Source of the DNA: Streptomyces natalensis ATCC 27448
GTDB taxonomy: Bacteria; Actinomycetota; Actinomycetes; Streptomycetales; Streptomycetaceae
DNA length: 64,000 nucleotides
Assembly (NCBI RefSeq): GCF_000935125.1
Contig: NZ_JRKI01000015.1
Coordinates: 1-64,000 of the forward strand
Direction: 5' to 3'
Numbering within the stretch: position 1 is the stretch's first letter; every line of letters starts with the position of its first letter. Under the pieces are notes generated by a model. That model worked only from the letters and a program-made list of their open reading frames with translations, did no database searches and was not told the DNA's origin. Position numbers and translations under genes: made by a program. This document shows positions 16,416 to 25,144 of this stretch, piece by piece.

Positions 16416-17672
16416 CTAGCGGGTGGTGGCCGTCGCGGCCTTCGTACGGGCGGCGGGGGCGGACGCTTCGGCGGCGTCCGCCGCGGTGGCCTGCGCGGTC
16501 ACCGAACCCGCCGGGGGAGGGGAGACGGTCTTCAGCGCGGCGGTCACCACGCCCACCGGCTCCGCGGCCGGACCGTCATTGACATTGCTGTGGTCGATGG
16601 GCTTGCGCCGGGAGGCGGCCCAGATCGCACCGCACACCCCGAGGCCGAGGATGGCGACCGCCGCCACGCCCCAGGAGCCCTGCTTGGTCAGGAACGCGGC
16701 GCCCGCCGCGACCGCACCGGCCGCCGGCAGCGTCAGCCCCCAGGCCAGCACCATCCGCCCGGCCGTCGACCAGCGCACCACACCGCCCTTGCGGCCCAGG
16801 CCCGAGCCCATGACGGAGCCGGAGCAGACCTGGGTGGTGGAGAGCGCGAAGCCGAGGTGGGAGGAGGCCAGGATGGTGGCTGCGGCGCTGGTCTGGGCGG
16901 CGAAGCCCTGCGGCGGCTGGATGTCGGTGATGCCCTTGCCCATGGTGCGGATGATCCGCCAGCCGCCCAGGTACGTGCCCAGGGCGATGGCCAGACCGGC
17001 CGAGGCGATGACCCACAGCGGCGGGTCGGCGTGCGGGGCGACGACCCCGCCGGTGATCAGCGCGAGCGTGATCACACCCATCGTCTTCTGTGCGTCGTTG
17101 GTGCCGTGGGCGAGCGACACCAGGGCGGCCGAGGCGATCTGCCCGGCGCGGTAGCCCTTGGCGGTGTCCGCCTCGTCGCGGCCCCGGGTGAGCCGGTAGG
17201 TGAGCCGGGTCGCGGCCATCGCCGCCAGGCCGGCGACGAAGGGCGCGGCCACCGCGGGGATGAGGACCTTCATCACCACGGCGTCGCCGTGCACCCCGCC
17301 GGTGCCCACCGACACCACCGTGGCGCCGATCAGACCGCCGAAAAGGGCGTGGGACGAACTGGAGGGCAGGCCCGCCAGCCAGGTCACCAGGTTCCAGACG
17401 ATCGCGCCGACCAGGCCGGCGAAGATCACTTCTGGTCTGATGCCTGCGCTCTCATCGATGATCCCGCCGGAGATGGTCTTGGCCACCTCCACGGACAGAA
17501 ACGCACCTACGAGGTTGAGCACTGCCGACATCGCCACCGCGGTCTTGGGTCGCAATGCCCCGGTGGAGATGGTGGTGGCCATTGCATTGGCCGTGTCGTG
17601 GAAGCCGTTCGTAAAGTCGAACACCAAGGCCGTGACGATCACGATCCCGATGAGAAGCGTGATGTGTTCCAT
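16416..17672 (-). CDS. pit: Low-affinity inorganic phosphate transporter (Pit family)
   Basis: 418 aa, about ten membrane helices. Family signatures are visible at both halves: FDFTNGFHDTANAMATTIST near residue 20, LPSSSSHALFGGLIGATVVS around 110, and SLAHGTNDAQKTMGVITLAL around 200. It takes up phosphate (or metal-phosphate) using the proton gradient. The last ~50 residues are a cytoplasmic Ala/Pro/Thr-rich tail. A PHO box lies about 50 bp upstream, so PhoP should control it. Confidence 0.93.
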   Translation of the reverse strand: MEHITLLIGIVIVTALVFDFTNGFHDTANAMATTISTGALRPKTAVAMSAVLNLVGAFLSVEVAKTISGGIIDESAGIRPEVIFAGLVGAIVWNLVTWLAGLPSSSSHALFGGLIGATVVSVGTGGVHGDAVVMKVLIPAVAAPFVAGLAAMAATRLTYRLTRGRDEADTAKGYRAGQIASAALVSLAHGTNDAQKTMGVITLALITGGVVAPHADPPLWVIASAGLAIALGTYLGGWRIIRTMGKGITDIQPPQGFAAQTSAAATILASSHLGFALSTTQVCSGSVMGSGLGRKGGVVRWSTAGRMVLAWGLTLPAAGAVAAGAAFLTKQGSWGVAAVAILGLGVCGAIWAASRRKPIDHSNVNDGPAAEPVGVVTAALKTVSPPPAGSVTAQATAADAAEASAPAARTKAATATTR

Positions 17673-17721
17673 TCACCCAGGCAATCAGTTCGAAGGTCAG
17701 TGTCGCTCGGACCGTAGGGAG

Positions 17722-17744
17722 GGTGGGTGAACGGAAGGTGAACG
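17722..17744 (-). promoter_or_regulatory. PHO box (PhoP operator) of pit
   Basis: On the minus strand GTTCACC occurs twice with an 11-bp period (plus-strand GGTGAAC at 17726-17732 and 17737-17743), the direct-repeat arrangement of Streptomyces PhoP sites. It lies 50-70 bp before the pit start. Confidence 0.8.
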
Positions 17745-18083
17745 AAGAGGGGCTCGCCAGTGACACCACCGCATGATTCACGCGAAAGTACCTCAGAAGT
17801 CACTTCCATCACACCCGTTGGCAAACTTTCTGCGCTGCACATCGAGCAGTTGGGGCCGCCCGGAGCTGCTCGGGTGCCGCATCCCTGCACGTCTGCCCGA
17901 AGGTAGCGGCCGCCCGACCCGGGACGGTCGATCCTCGGCCATTCGCCATGAAGCGCGCGGTAATCCTCATATGGGGGATACCGGACAACGTGCCCCTGTC
18001 GTACCGTGCCCCCGCCTGCCCGTACGGTGGCGCGCACCGCATCCGCCCGTCCGCACGCTGCCGCCACCGCACCGGAGGACACC
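17745..18083. other. Intergenic region between pit and the aldolase gene
   Basis: About 340 bp between two divergent genes. It must hold the aldolase promoter. I see no convincing ORF, RNA gene or strong palindrome in it beyond the PHO box at its left edge. Confidence 0.5.
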
Positions 18084-18740
18084 ATGCACGACCACCCCGA
18101 CCGCATCGCCGAGTCCTGGGCCGAACTGGTCGACACCGCCCGCCGCACCGTCGCCGACGGCCTGGTCGTCGGCACCTCCGGCAATGTCTCCTGCCGGATC
18201 AAGGACCTGATCCTGGTCACCCCCACCGGCGTCCCCTACGACCGGCTCGGGTCCGGCGACATCACCGCCGTCGACCTCGAAGGCCGCCAGATCATCGGCT
18301 CCCTGCGCCCCACCAGCGAACTCCCGATGCATCTGGCGGTCTACCGCGACACCTCCGCCACCGCCGTCGTGCACACCCACGCCCCCTGCGCCACCGCCGT
18401 CTCCACCCTCGTCACCGAACTCCCGCCCGTCCACTACATGACCGGCGCCCTCGGCGGCCCGGTCCGCGTCGCCCGCTACGCCCTCTACGGCACCGACGAA
18501 CTCGCGAGCCATATGCGCGAGGCGCTGCGCGACCGCACCGCCTGTCTGCTCCAGAACCACGGCACGATCGCCTACGGAGACGGCCTCGGCCAGGCCCTGG
18601 ACCGCACCGCCCAGCTGGAGTGGATGTGCCGGGTATGGCTGGCCGCGAGCTCCCTGCCGGGGCACACCCCCAGCCTGCTGTCGCCCGCCCAGCTGGACGA
18701 GGCCCGCGCCAAACTCGACGGCTACGGCCGCCACGACTGA
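18084..18740 (+). CDS. Class II aldolase/adducin family protein (fuculose-phosphate aldolase-like)
   Basis: 218 aa from an ATG preceded by CGGAGGAC. The family signatures are GLVVGTSGNVSCRI near the N-terminus, TPTGVPYDRL, PTSELPMHLAVY, the zinc-binding pair in VVHTHAPCAT, and CLLQNHGTIAYG. These match L-fuculose-1-phosphate aldolase or related zinc aldolases that split sugar phosphates to DHAP and an aldehyde. There is no sugar kinase or isomerase nearby, so the substrate is open. Methylthioribulose-1-phosphate dehydratase, a relative, is an alternative. Confidence 0.85.
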   Translation: MHDHPDRIAESWAELVDTARRTVADGLVVGTSGNVSCRIKDLILVTPTGVPYDRLGSGDITAVDLEGRQIIGSLRPTSELPMHLAVYRDTSATAVVHTHAPCATAVSTLVTELPPVHYMTGALGGPVRVARYALYGTDELASHMREALRDRTACLLQNHGTIAYGDGLGQALDRTAQLEWMCRVWLAASSLPGHTPSLLSPAQLDEARAKLDGYGRHD

Positions 18741-18803
18741 CCCCGTCACCCGCCCGCGCCCGTCCCGCTGGCCGCCCCCGGCCCTCCTTTGCACACTGGA
18801 AGG

Positions 18804-19931
18804 GTGCGCCGGGGTACCGCGGCGGCCGTGGCCGCCACGACCGTGATCGGAGCCGGGGTGGCCGCCGTGGCGATCGGCCGGTACGCCGGCGATATTGCCC
18901 TGAAACCGCCCCCCAACCGCCCCCTGCCCGGCGACACCCGTCTCACCGTGCACTCCTTCACCGACGATCTGGTCACGCTGACCCGTGGTTTCGCGTCCTT
19001 GCGCCCCGGTGTCTACGGCCTGACCGGCGCCGGCTGCCACGCCGTGATCGGTCCCGTCGTCCACGGCTCCCCGCATGCCCCCGACACCGTCGTCCGCCGG
19101 CTGACCCGCGTTACCCACGGCACCCTGCGGCCCGGCGCCCGGATGCGGCTGACCCCGCAGGTGCACATCGGCAACCCCCGCGACGCCCTCGGCATCGAAT
19201 GCGCCGATGTCGACGTCCCCGGAGAACTGGGACCGCTGCCCGCGTGGTTCCTCCCCGGCGTCCGCGACACCTGGGTGATCACCGCGCACGGTCTGGGCAC
19301 CACCCGCGAGCACCCCATGGTCGTCATGCCCTTCCTGCGCCACCACCGCCTTCCGGTTCTCGACGTCGCCTACCGCAACGACCTGGGTGCCCCCGCCACC
19401 GCCGACGGCATCAACCACCTCGGCGACGCCGAATGGCGCGACCTGGACGCCGCCATCCGCTATGCGGTCCGCTACGGCGCCCGCGACGTCGTCCTCTACG
19501 GCTGGTCCACCGGCGCCACCATGGCGCTGCGCGCCGCCACCCACTCCGCGCTGCGCGACCGCATCAGCGGCCTGATCCTGGACTCCCCGGTCCTCGACCG
19601 GCACGCCACCGTCCGCGCGCTGGCCACCGCCCGGGGGGTCCCGCGCGCCCTGCTGCCCCTGGTGGTGCGCGCCGCCGAGGGCATCACCGGACTGCCCGTC
19701 CACCGCCCCGCCGACGCGGTCGACCCGGCCACCCTGACCGTCCCCACGCTCCTCATCCACGGCCCCGGCGACACCCTCGCCCCCTGGGACGTCTCCCGCT
19801 CCTTCGCCGCCCGCCGCCCGGACCTGATCACCCTTCAGAGCGTCCCGCGCGCTCCGCACGCGGCCATGTGGAACGCCGACCCCACCCGGTACGAAGAGGC
19901 CCTGCGCCGCTTCCTCACTCCCCTGATGTGA
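18804..19931 (+). CDS. Membrane-anchored or exported alpha/beta hydrolase
   Basis: About 375 aa from a GTG at 18804; the purine stretch lies directly against it, so a nearby start is possible. An N-terminal hydrophobic helix (AAVAATTVIGAGVAAVAIG) suggests an anchor or signal. The hydrolase core shows the oxyanion region ITAHGLGTT, the nucleophile elbow YGWSTGAT (Ser), LIHGPGDTLAPWD with the acid residue, and a histidine in APHAAMWN. It resembles prolyl oligopeptidase or esterase types; the substrate is unknown. Confidence 0.8.
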   Translation: MRRGTAAAVAATTVIGAGVAAVAIGRYAGDIALKPPPNRPLPGDTRLTVHSFTDDLVTLTRGFASLRPGVYGLTGAGCHAVIGPVVHGSPHAPDTVVRRLTRVTHGTLRPGARMRLTPQVHIGNPRDALGIECADVDVPGELGPLPAWFLPGVRDTWVITAHGLGTTREHPMVVMPFLRHHRLPVLDVAYRNDLGAPATADGINHLGDAEWRDLDAAIRYAVRYGARDVVLYGWSTGATMALRAATHSALRDRISGLILDSPVLDRHATVRALATARGVPRALLPLVVRAAEGITGLPVHRPADAVDPATLTVPTLLIHGPGDTLAPWDVSRSFAARRPDLITLQSVPRAPHAAMWNADPTRYEEALRRFLTPLM

Positions 19932-20027
19932 ACCCGCCCCCAGCCCCGCCCCCAGCCCCGCTCCCGGCCCTGCTCCCGGCCCCGCCCCGGGCCCTGCCCC
20001 CAGCCCCGCTCCCGGCCCCGCCGCGCC
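19932..20027. repeat. C-rich short tandem repeat after the hydrolase gene
   Basis: About eight imperfect copies of a 12-bp unit of the type CCCCAGCCCCGC or CTCCCGGCCCTG follow the stop codon. The array could form G-rich structures on the opposite strand. It lies downstream of the hydrolase and may act as a transcriptional barrier; no gene is supported here. Confidence 0.6.
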
Positions 20028-20156
20028 GGTGACCGGCGGGCATACGGGGGGACAACTCCCCACATCAGGGATGGGTCGGCGGGATGACGCGGCCGGGGAA
20101 GACCCCACGCCTCGTTCCGATTGGGCTTTCGGGCCGTCAGCGGCAAGACTGCTCCT

Positions 20157-21662
20157 GTGACGTCCCGTACTCCGCGCGACTCCCGGCTCCGACTCGTCTC
20201 CGGTCAACCGATTGCGGCCGCCCGCCGGGCGGTGAGCACCCGGGCCGCCCGCCCGGCGCCCCGCCCGCCCGCGGGCACGCCCGCCCCGGCGGAACTGGCC
20301 CGCCAGGCCCGCGCCGCCCTGGCCGGCGCGGCCCGCCTCGCCCGCTGGGCCGACGGCCCGGGCGCCACCGGCGCGGGCCTGCGGGCCGGCCCCGACGGGG
20401 CGCTGCCCGACGACGCCGTGGAACGCGCCGCCGCGGACCTGGACCTGACACCGCACCAGGTCCGCACCGACTGGGACCGCGCCCGGCTCGCCGGCCTGAT
20501 CGAATTGCACGGCGGCGTCGCCCGCCCCGGCTGGCGGCTGCGCGCCTGGGACCGCGACGACGCCGCCGCGCTGCGCGGCTGGGTCGCGCTGTTCGACGCC
20601 TGGTCGCTGGCCCGTCCCGCACCGGTCGGCGCCGGCCCCGCGATCGTCGCCGAAGTGGTCGAGGCCGTACCGCAGTTGCTGTCCCTGCTGCATCTGTCCG
20701 CCGGGCCCGTACGGCTGACCGCGCTGCTCGACATGCTCGAACAGCGCGTCGCCGAGCTGCGCACCGAACGCTGCGAGGTCCCCTACGGCCGGGATGCGGC
20801 CGACGCCGACGGCGCCGAGGGGAGCGCGAACGAGGCCGCGGGGGCCCCGCTCGCCGCACTGCTGGACTGGGCGCTGGGCGCGCTGACGACGGTGGGCGCG
20901 ATGGTCCCGCCGCGCGGCCCGCACGCGGCGGCCCGCACCGGCGCCCACCAGCAGCCCCAGGGCCGCGACGGCTACGACGGCGGCTCCTACGACGGCGGTC
21001 CCTACAGCAGCGACGAGGCGCAGCTGACGCCGCTGGGCCACTGGTCGGTGTGGGTCAAGCTGGAGCGGATCTGTGTCGCCGCGCAGAGCCCGGCGGGTCA
21101 TATCGAGCAGTCCGCGGAGGCGATGCTGCGCGGCTGCGCCCGGCTCACCCCGGGCCCGGCCCGCACCGAATACCGCGCCTGGCTCGCCGCCCGCGCGGCC
21201 GGCGCCGCCGTCGAGGAACTGCTGACCGTCGCCCGCGGCGAGGACGCCCTGCTGCGCGGGCTGGCCTTCGAGGCGCTGCGTGCCGTCGGCGCCCCTGCCG
21301 AACCCGCCGTCCGCACCGCGGCCGACGAGCCCGCGCTGCGCCCGTACGCCCTGCTGTGGCTGGCCGAGCACGAGGGCGGCGACCCGGAGACCGCGCCCGA
21401 GGTGCTCACGCGGGAGGAGGCGACCTGGCTGTGGGTGGACACCGCGGCGGCCGTCGCGGACCACGGTGAGACCCAACTCCTGATCCGCCACCTCGACTCG
21501 GCGGTCCAGGGCTCCGTGCCGCGCCTCCTGGAAGAGGTACGCGCCGTCGGGCACCCGCGCACCGTCCAGGTGCTCGTCGCCCTCGCCGCGGCGCATCCGG
21601 ACCCGGCGCTCGCCAAGGCCGTCCGCCGCGCCGCGTTCCAGGTGCACACCGGCGGCGCATAA
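20157..21662 (+). CDS. Conserved actinomycete protein with HEAT-like C-terminal half
   Basis: About 501 aa from a GTG at 20157. I recognise it only as a conserved Streptomyces hypothetical. It begins with an Ala/Pro/Arg-rich stretch. A segment around 85-140 (AAADLDLTPHQVRTDWDRAR, then LIELHGG) reads like a winged-helix-type module. The C-terminal third has repeated amphipathic helices (LLRGLAFEALRAVG, RLLEEVRAVGHPRTVQVLVA), reminiscent of HEAT or Armadillo repeats. The middle has a Gly/Tyr/Asp low-complexity patch. No catalytic motif is visible. Confidence 0.75.
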   Translation: MTSRTPRDSRLRLVSGQPIAAARRAVSTRAARPAPRPPAGTPAPAELARQARAALAGAARLARWADGPGATGAGLRAGPDGALPDDAVERAAADLDLTPHQVRTDWDRARLAGLIELHGGVARPGWRLRAWDRDDAAALRGWVALFDAWSLARPAPVGAGPAIVAEVVEAVPQLLSLLHLSAGPVRLTALLDMLEQRVAELRTERCEVPYGRDAADADGAEGSANEAAGAPLAALLDWALGALTTVGAMVPPRGPHAAARTGAHQQPQGRDGYDGGSYDGGPYSSDEAQLTPLGHWSVWVKLERICVAAQSPAGHIEQSAEAMLRGCARLTPGPARTEYRAWLAARAAGAAVEELLTVARGEDALLRGLAFEALRAVGAPAEPAVRTAADEPALRPYALLWLAEHEGGDPETAPEVLTREEATWLWVDTAAAVADHGETQLLIRHLDSAVQGSVPRLLEEVRAVGHPRTVQVLVALAAAHPDPALAKAVRRAAFQVHTGGA

Positions 21663-21663
21663 G

Positions 21664-21691
21664 GCGCACGAACGGGGCGGCCCGTGCGCCC
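21664..21691 (+). terminator. Hairpin after the HEAT-like protein gene
   Basis: GGCGCACG (21664-21671) pairs with CGTGCGCC (21684-21691), directly after the stop codon. There is no U-tract. Confidence 0.5.
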
Positions 21692-21913
21692 CCGCCGCCC
21701 CGCTCGTCGTCCTCGCCGTCACCGTCGCCGTCACCGCTTCCATCCCCGTCCCCCTCCGGTCGTATCCGCCGCCCCGCAACCCCCGCCGCACCCCCGCGCC
21801 GCGGCCGTCGTGAGACCTGCATCACAGTCTGGCAGCGGGGTCTGACAATGCCTCGGAAGCCGGCCCTGACCTGCGGATACCGCGCAGGGGGAAAAGCGGT
21901 TGCCCAACCCCGT
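21692..21913. other. Non-coding stretch before the ABC-F leader
   Basis: About 220 bp of G+C-rich sequence with no supported gene. It runs into the candidate promoter and leader of the ABC-F gene. Confidence 0.4.
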
Positions 21914-21994
21914 TAGACTGCCTGTATGGCAGTTCTCCTTTGGGTTCATTAGACGGCGCTGACCGCTCCGGATTGTCCGTCCAACCCGCCGTCT
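21914..21994 (+). promoter_or_regulatory. Candidate leader of the ABC-F gene: -10 box, leaderless uORF and hairpin
   Basis: A TAGACT -10 box (21914-21919) is followed 6 bp later by an ATG opening the 8-codon ORF MAVLLWVH (21926-21952). With a normal start distance the mRNA would begin at or near this ATG, giving a leaderless uORF. Its stop codon overlaps the left arm of a perfect 8-bp inverted repeat, AGACGGCG (21951-21958) with CGCCGTCT (21987-21994). Leader peptides of this kind control several antibiotic-resistance ABC-F genes. Function here is inferred. Confidence 0.4.
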
Positions 21995-22015
21995 TCCTGC
22001 CCTGGAGTTTTTTCC

Positions 22016-23614
22016 GTGATCACCGCCTCCGGCCTTGAGCTGCGCGCCGGCGCCCGAATCCTCATCGAGTCCGCTTCCTTCCGTATCGCCAAGGGCGACC
22101 GCATCGGCCTGGTCGGCCGCAACGGCGCCGGCAAGACCACGCTCACCAAGGTGCTGGCAGGCGAGGGCATCCCCGCCGCCGGTACGGTCACCCGCTCCGG
22201 CGACGTCGGCTATCTGCCGCAGGACCCGCGCACCGGCGACCTGGACGTCCTCGCCCGCGACCGCATCCTCTCCGCCCGCGATCTGGACACCGTGCTGCGC
22301 AAGATGCGCGAGAACGAGGACCGGATGGCCAACGGCAAGGGCGCCACCCGCGAGAAGGCGATGAAGAAGTACGAGCGCCTGGAGACGGAGTTCCTGACCA
22401 AGGGCGGATACGCCGCCGAGGCGGAGGCCGCGACCATCGCCGCCAGCCTGGGCCTGCCCGACCGCATCCTCGGCCAGCCCCTCCACACCCTCTCCGGCGG
22501 TCAGCGCCGCCGCGTCGAGCTGGCCCGGATCCTCTTCTCGGACTCCGACACCCTGCTCCTGGACGAGCCCACCAACCACCTCGACGCCGACTCCATCGTC
22601 TGGCTGCGCGACTACCTCAAGACCTACCGCGGCGGCTTCATCGTCATCTCGCACGACGTCGACCTGGTGGAGACCGTCGTCAACAAGGTCTTCTATCTGG
22701 ACGCCAACCGCTCCCAGATCGACGTCTACAACATGGGCTGGAAGCTCTACCAGCAGCAGCGCGAGGCCGACGAGAAGCGCCGCAAGCGCGAGCGCGCGAA
22801 CGCCGAGAAGAAGGCCGCCGCGCTCAACTCCCAGGCCGACAAGATGCGGGCCAAGGCCACCAAGACCGTCGCCGCGCAGAACATGGCCAAGCGTGCCGAC
22901 AAGCTGCTGGCCGGCCTGGAGGCGGTGCGCGCCTCCGACAAGGTCGCCAAGCTCCGCTTCCCGGACCCGGCGCCGTGCGGCAAGACCCCGCTCACCGCCG
23001 AGGGCCTGTCGAAGTCCTACGGCTCCCTGGAGATCTTCACCGACGTCGACCTGGCCATCGACAAGGGTTCCCGGGTCGTCATCCTGGGCCTCAACGGCGC
23101 GGGCAAGACCACCCTGCTGCGGCTGCTGGCGGGCGTCGAGACGCCGGACACCGGCGAGGTCGTCCCCGGTCACGGCCTGAAGCTGGGCTACTACGCCCAG
23201 GAGCACGAGACCCTGGACCCCGACCGTACGGTCCTGGAGAACATGCGCTCCGCCGCTCCGGACATGGACCTGGTCGCCGTCCGCAAGGTGCTGGGCTCCT
23301 TCCTCTTCTCCGGCGACGACGTCGACAAGCCCGCCGGCGTCCTCTCCGGCGGCGAGAAGACCCGTCTGGCCCTCGCGACCCTGGTGGTCTCGTCCGCCAA
23401 CGTCCTGCTGCTCGACGAGCCCACCAACAACCTCGACCCCGCCAGCCGCGAGGAGATCCTCGGCGCGCTGCGCACCTTCACCGGCGCGGTGGTTCTGGTG
23501 ACGCACGACGAGGGCGCGGTGGATGCGCTCCAGCCGGAGCGGATCATCCTGCTGCCCGACGGTGTCGAGGACCTGTGGGGCCAGGACTACGCGGATCTGG
23601 TCGCGCTGGCCTGA
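22016..23614 (+). CDS. ABC-F family ATPase
   Basis: 532 aa with two ABC cassettes on one chain and no membrane helices, as in ribosome-associated ABC-F translation factors. Walker A motifs are GRNGAGKTT and GLNGAGKTT, signatures LSGGQRRRVELA and LSGGEKTRLALA, and Walker B motifs LLLDEPTNHLD and LLLDEPTNNLD. A charged Lys/Arg/Glu-rich linker (about 235-300) matches the P-site interaction motif region. The start is a GTG with GGAG 8 bp upstream. Whether it is a housekeeping factor or gives antibiotic protection cannot be decided from sequence; the candidate leader upstream hints at inducible expression. Confidence 0.92.
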   Translation: MITASGLELRAGARILIESASFRIAKGDRIGLVGRNGAGKTTLTKVLAGEGIPAAGTVTRSGDVGYLPQDPRTGDLDVLARDRILSARDLDTVLRKMRENEDRMANGKGATREKAMKKYERLETEFLTKGGYAAEAEAATIAASLGLPDRILGQPLHTLSGGQRRRVELARILFSDSDTLLLDEPTNHLDADSIVWLRDYLKTYRGGFIVISHDVDLVETVVNKVFYLDANRSQIDVYNMGWKLYQQQREADEKRRKRERANAEKKAAALNSQADKMRAKATKTVAAQNMAKRADKLLAGLEAVRASDKVAKLRFPDPAPCGKTPLTAEGLSKSYGSLEIFTDVDLAIDKGSRVVILGLNGAGKTTLLRLLAGVETPDTGEVVPGHGLKLGYYAQEHETLDPDRTVLENMRSAAPDMDLVAVRKVLGSFLFSGDDVDKPAGVLSGGEKTRLALATLVVSSANVLLLDEPTNNLDPASREEILGALRTFTGAVVLVTHDEGAVDALQPERIILLPDGVEDLWGQDYADLVALA

Positions 23615-23643
23615 CCGTCCGCAGAGGGCGGAACGGCCGTCTG

Positions 23644-23942
23644 GATCATGCTGTCTGGATCATTCGGCCTATGCGTGATCCGTCATCTGTGTGAGAACGG
23701 CTCATACACCGGCGAGTCTGCGGGAGAGGACCGGACCCCAACGGGCCCGGTCATCACCTTTTCGTCCGTATGGTCCTGGACACTCCCCTGACCTGGCGCT
23801 TCTCGGGCGATCCACGGGACGGGTCCCGTGCCCCACGGGCGGAAGTGATCATTCCGCGCGGGTCGGCGGGGCATCCCGTGGCAATTCCCGCCGTATATCC
23901 CTTGCGGAATGGGTGGCCAGGAAGCCGGAGAGGGGTGATCAT
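23644..23942. promoter_or_regulatory. Cluster of four GATCAT sites upstream of gbn
   Basis: GATCAT occurs at 23644, 23658, 23847 and 23937, with further GATC at 23677 and 23809, all in the 364-bp gap before gbn. Gbn is reported to bind GATC-centred sites, so this spacing suggests autoregulation. The gap otherwise holds no supported gene. Confidence 0.5.
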
Positions 23943-23978
23943 GAGAGTCCAGAGCGCACTTCCCATGAGGAGGCACGG

Positions 23979-24200
23979 GTGGCCGAGACTCTGAAGAAGG
24001 GCAGCCGGGTAACCGGCGCTGCGCGCGAGAAGCTCGCGGCAGACCTGAAGAAGAAGTACGACGGCGGGGCAAGTATCCGGGCGCTGGCCGAGGAAACCGG
24101 CCGCTCCTATGGATTCGTGCACCGGATGCTCAGCGAATCCGGTGTGGTCCTGCGCGGTCGAGGAGGAGCCACCAGGGGTAAGAAGGCCGCTACGGCCTGA
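23979..24200 (+). CDS. gbn: GATC-binding nucleoid-associated protein Gbn (SCO1839 type)
   Basis: 73 aa from a GTG at 23979 with ATGAGGAGG upstream. The protein reads AETLKKGSRVTGAAREKLAA at the N-terminus, followed by a helix-turn-helix (GASIRALAEETGRSYGFVHR) and a basic glycine-rich tail ending GKKAATA. I recognise it as the small nucleoid protein described for S. coelicolor SCO1839, which binds GATC sites and affects sporulation and antibiotic output. It lies between an ABC-F gene and an enoyl-CoA hydratase gene, consistent with the S. coelicolor order. Confidence 0.9.
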   Translation: MAETLKKGSRVTGAAREKLAADLKKKYDGGASIRALAEETGRSYGFVHRMLSESGVVLRGRGGATRGKKAATA

Positions 24201-24232
24201 GCCCCGCGACTCCGGGCAGCAGGCGGTTCTCC

Positions 24233-24258
24233 CCCGGTCGATCGAGTAGTCGACCGGG
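24233..24258. terminator. Perfect hairpin after gbn
   Basis: CCCGGTCGA (24233-24241) and TCGACCGGG (24250-24258) form a 9-bp perfect stem with an 8-nt loop, 32 bp after the gbn stop. Confidence 0.65.
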
Positions 24259-24316
24259 AGGTTACCGTTCAGTCACTTACGCACGCAGGTGCGGTCGGCT
24301 GACTCGGAGGCGCTCG

Positions 24317-25096
24317 ATGACTCTGCTCGACAAAGACGGTGTGCGGCTCACCGTGGACGACACGATTGCCACGGTGACCCTCGCCAACGCGGCCAAGCGC
24401 AATGCGCAGTCGCCGGCCATGTGGCGGGCGCTGGCCGAGGCGGGTTCGCTGCTGCCGGGAAACGTCCGGATCGTGGTACTGCGCGGTGAGGGCAAGTCCT
24501 TCTCCGCCGGGCTCGACCGGCAGGCGTTCACGCCCGAGGGGTTCGACGGCGAGCCGTCGTTCCTGGATCTGGCGCGCGGTGCGGACAGCGAACTGGACGC
24601 CACGATTGCCGAGTACCAGGAGGCGTTCACCTGGTGGCGGCGGACCGACCTGGTGTCGATCGCCGCCGTCCAGGGCCATGCGATCGGAGCGGGTTTCCAG
24701 CTCGCCCTCGCCTGCGATCTGCGGGTCGTGGCCGAGGACGTGCAGTTCGCCATGCGCGAGACCAGCCTGGGCCTGGTGCCGGACCTGACCGGCACCCACC
24801 CCTTGGTCGGCCTCGTGGGCTACGCCCGGGCGCTGGAGATCTGCGCCACCGGGCGCTTCGTGCACGCCGCGGAGGCCGAGCGGACCGGCCTGGCCAACCT
24901 CGTGGTGCCCGGCGGCGAACTCGACGGCGCGGTGGCCGATCTGGCGGCCGCGCTCCTGGCCGCGCCGCGCGACGCCGTCATCGAGACCAAGGCCCTGCTG
25001 GCCGGCGCCGCGGGCCGTACGTACGAGGAACAGCGCACCGCGGAGCGGGCCGCCCAGGCGCGTCGGCTGCGCGATCTGGCGGGTCTGGGGGAGTAG
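24317..25096 (+). CDS. Enoyl-CoA hydratase/isomerase family protein
   Basis: 259 aa, the usual crotonase length. The oxyanion-hole segments are visible: GEGKSFSAGLDR near residue 60 and VQGHAIGAGFQLALACDLRV near 120. The second catalytic position is in ETSLGLVPDLTGTHPLVGLV, where aspartate replaces one of the usual glutamates. It probably hydrates enoyl-CoA in beta-oxidation or a related acyl-CoA pathway. It stands alone, with no thiolase or dehydrogenase in the neighbourhood. Confidence 0.9.
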   Translation: MTLLDKDGVRLTVDDTIATVTLANAAKRNAQSPAMWRALAEAGSLLPGNVRIVVLRGEGKSFSAGLDRQAFTPEGFDGEPSFLDLARGADSELDATIAEYQEAFTWWRRTDLVSIAAVQGHAIGAGFQLALACDLRVVAEDVQFAMRETSLGLVPDLTGTHPLVGLVGYARALEICATGRFVHAAEAERTGLANLVVPGGELDGAVADLAAALLAAPRDAVIETKALLAGAAGRTYEEQRTAERAAQARRLRDLAGLGE

Positions 25097-25101
25097 TCCC
25101 G

Positions 25102-25144
25102 GCGCCCGGCCGGCGGACTGTGCGCCCGTCCGCCGGCCGGGCGC
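25102..25144. terminator. 17-bp perfect bidirectional hairpin
   Basis: GCGCCCGGCCGGCGGAC (25102-25118) pairs perfectly with 25128-25144, with a 9-nt loop. It lies exactly between converging genes. Confidence 0.75.

Noticed and set aside
17967..21791. A 1274-codon open frame on the minus strand opposite the aldolase, hydrolase and HEAT-like genes
   Set aside because: It is the mirror of three well-supported plus-strand genes in G+C-rich DNA, reads as low-complexity Gly/Arg/Val, and has no recognised domain.
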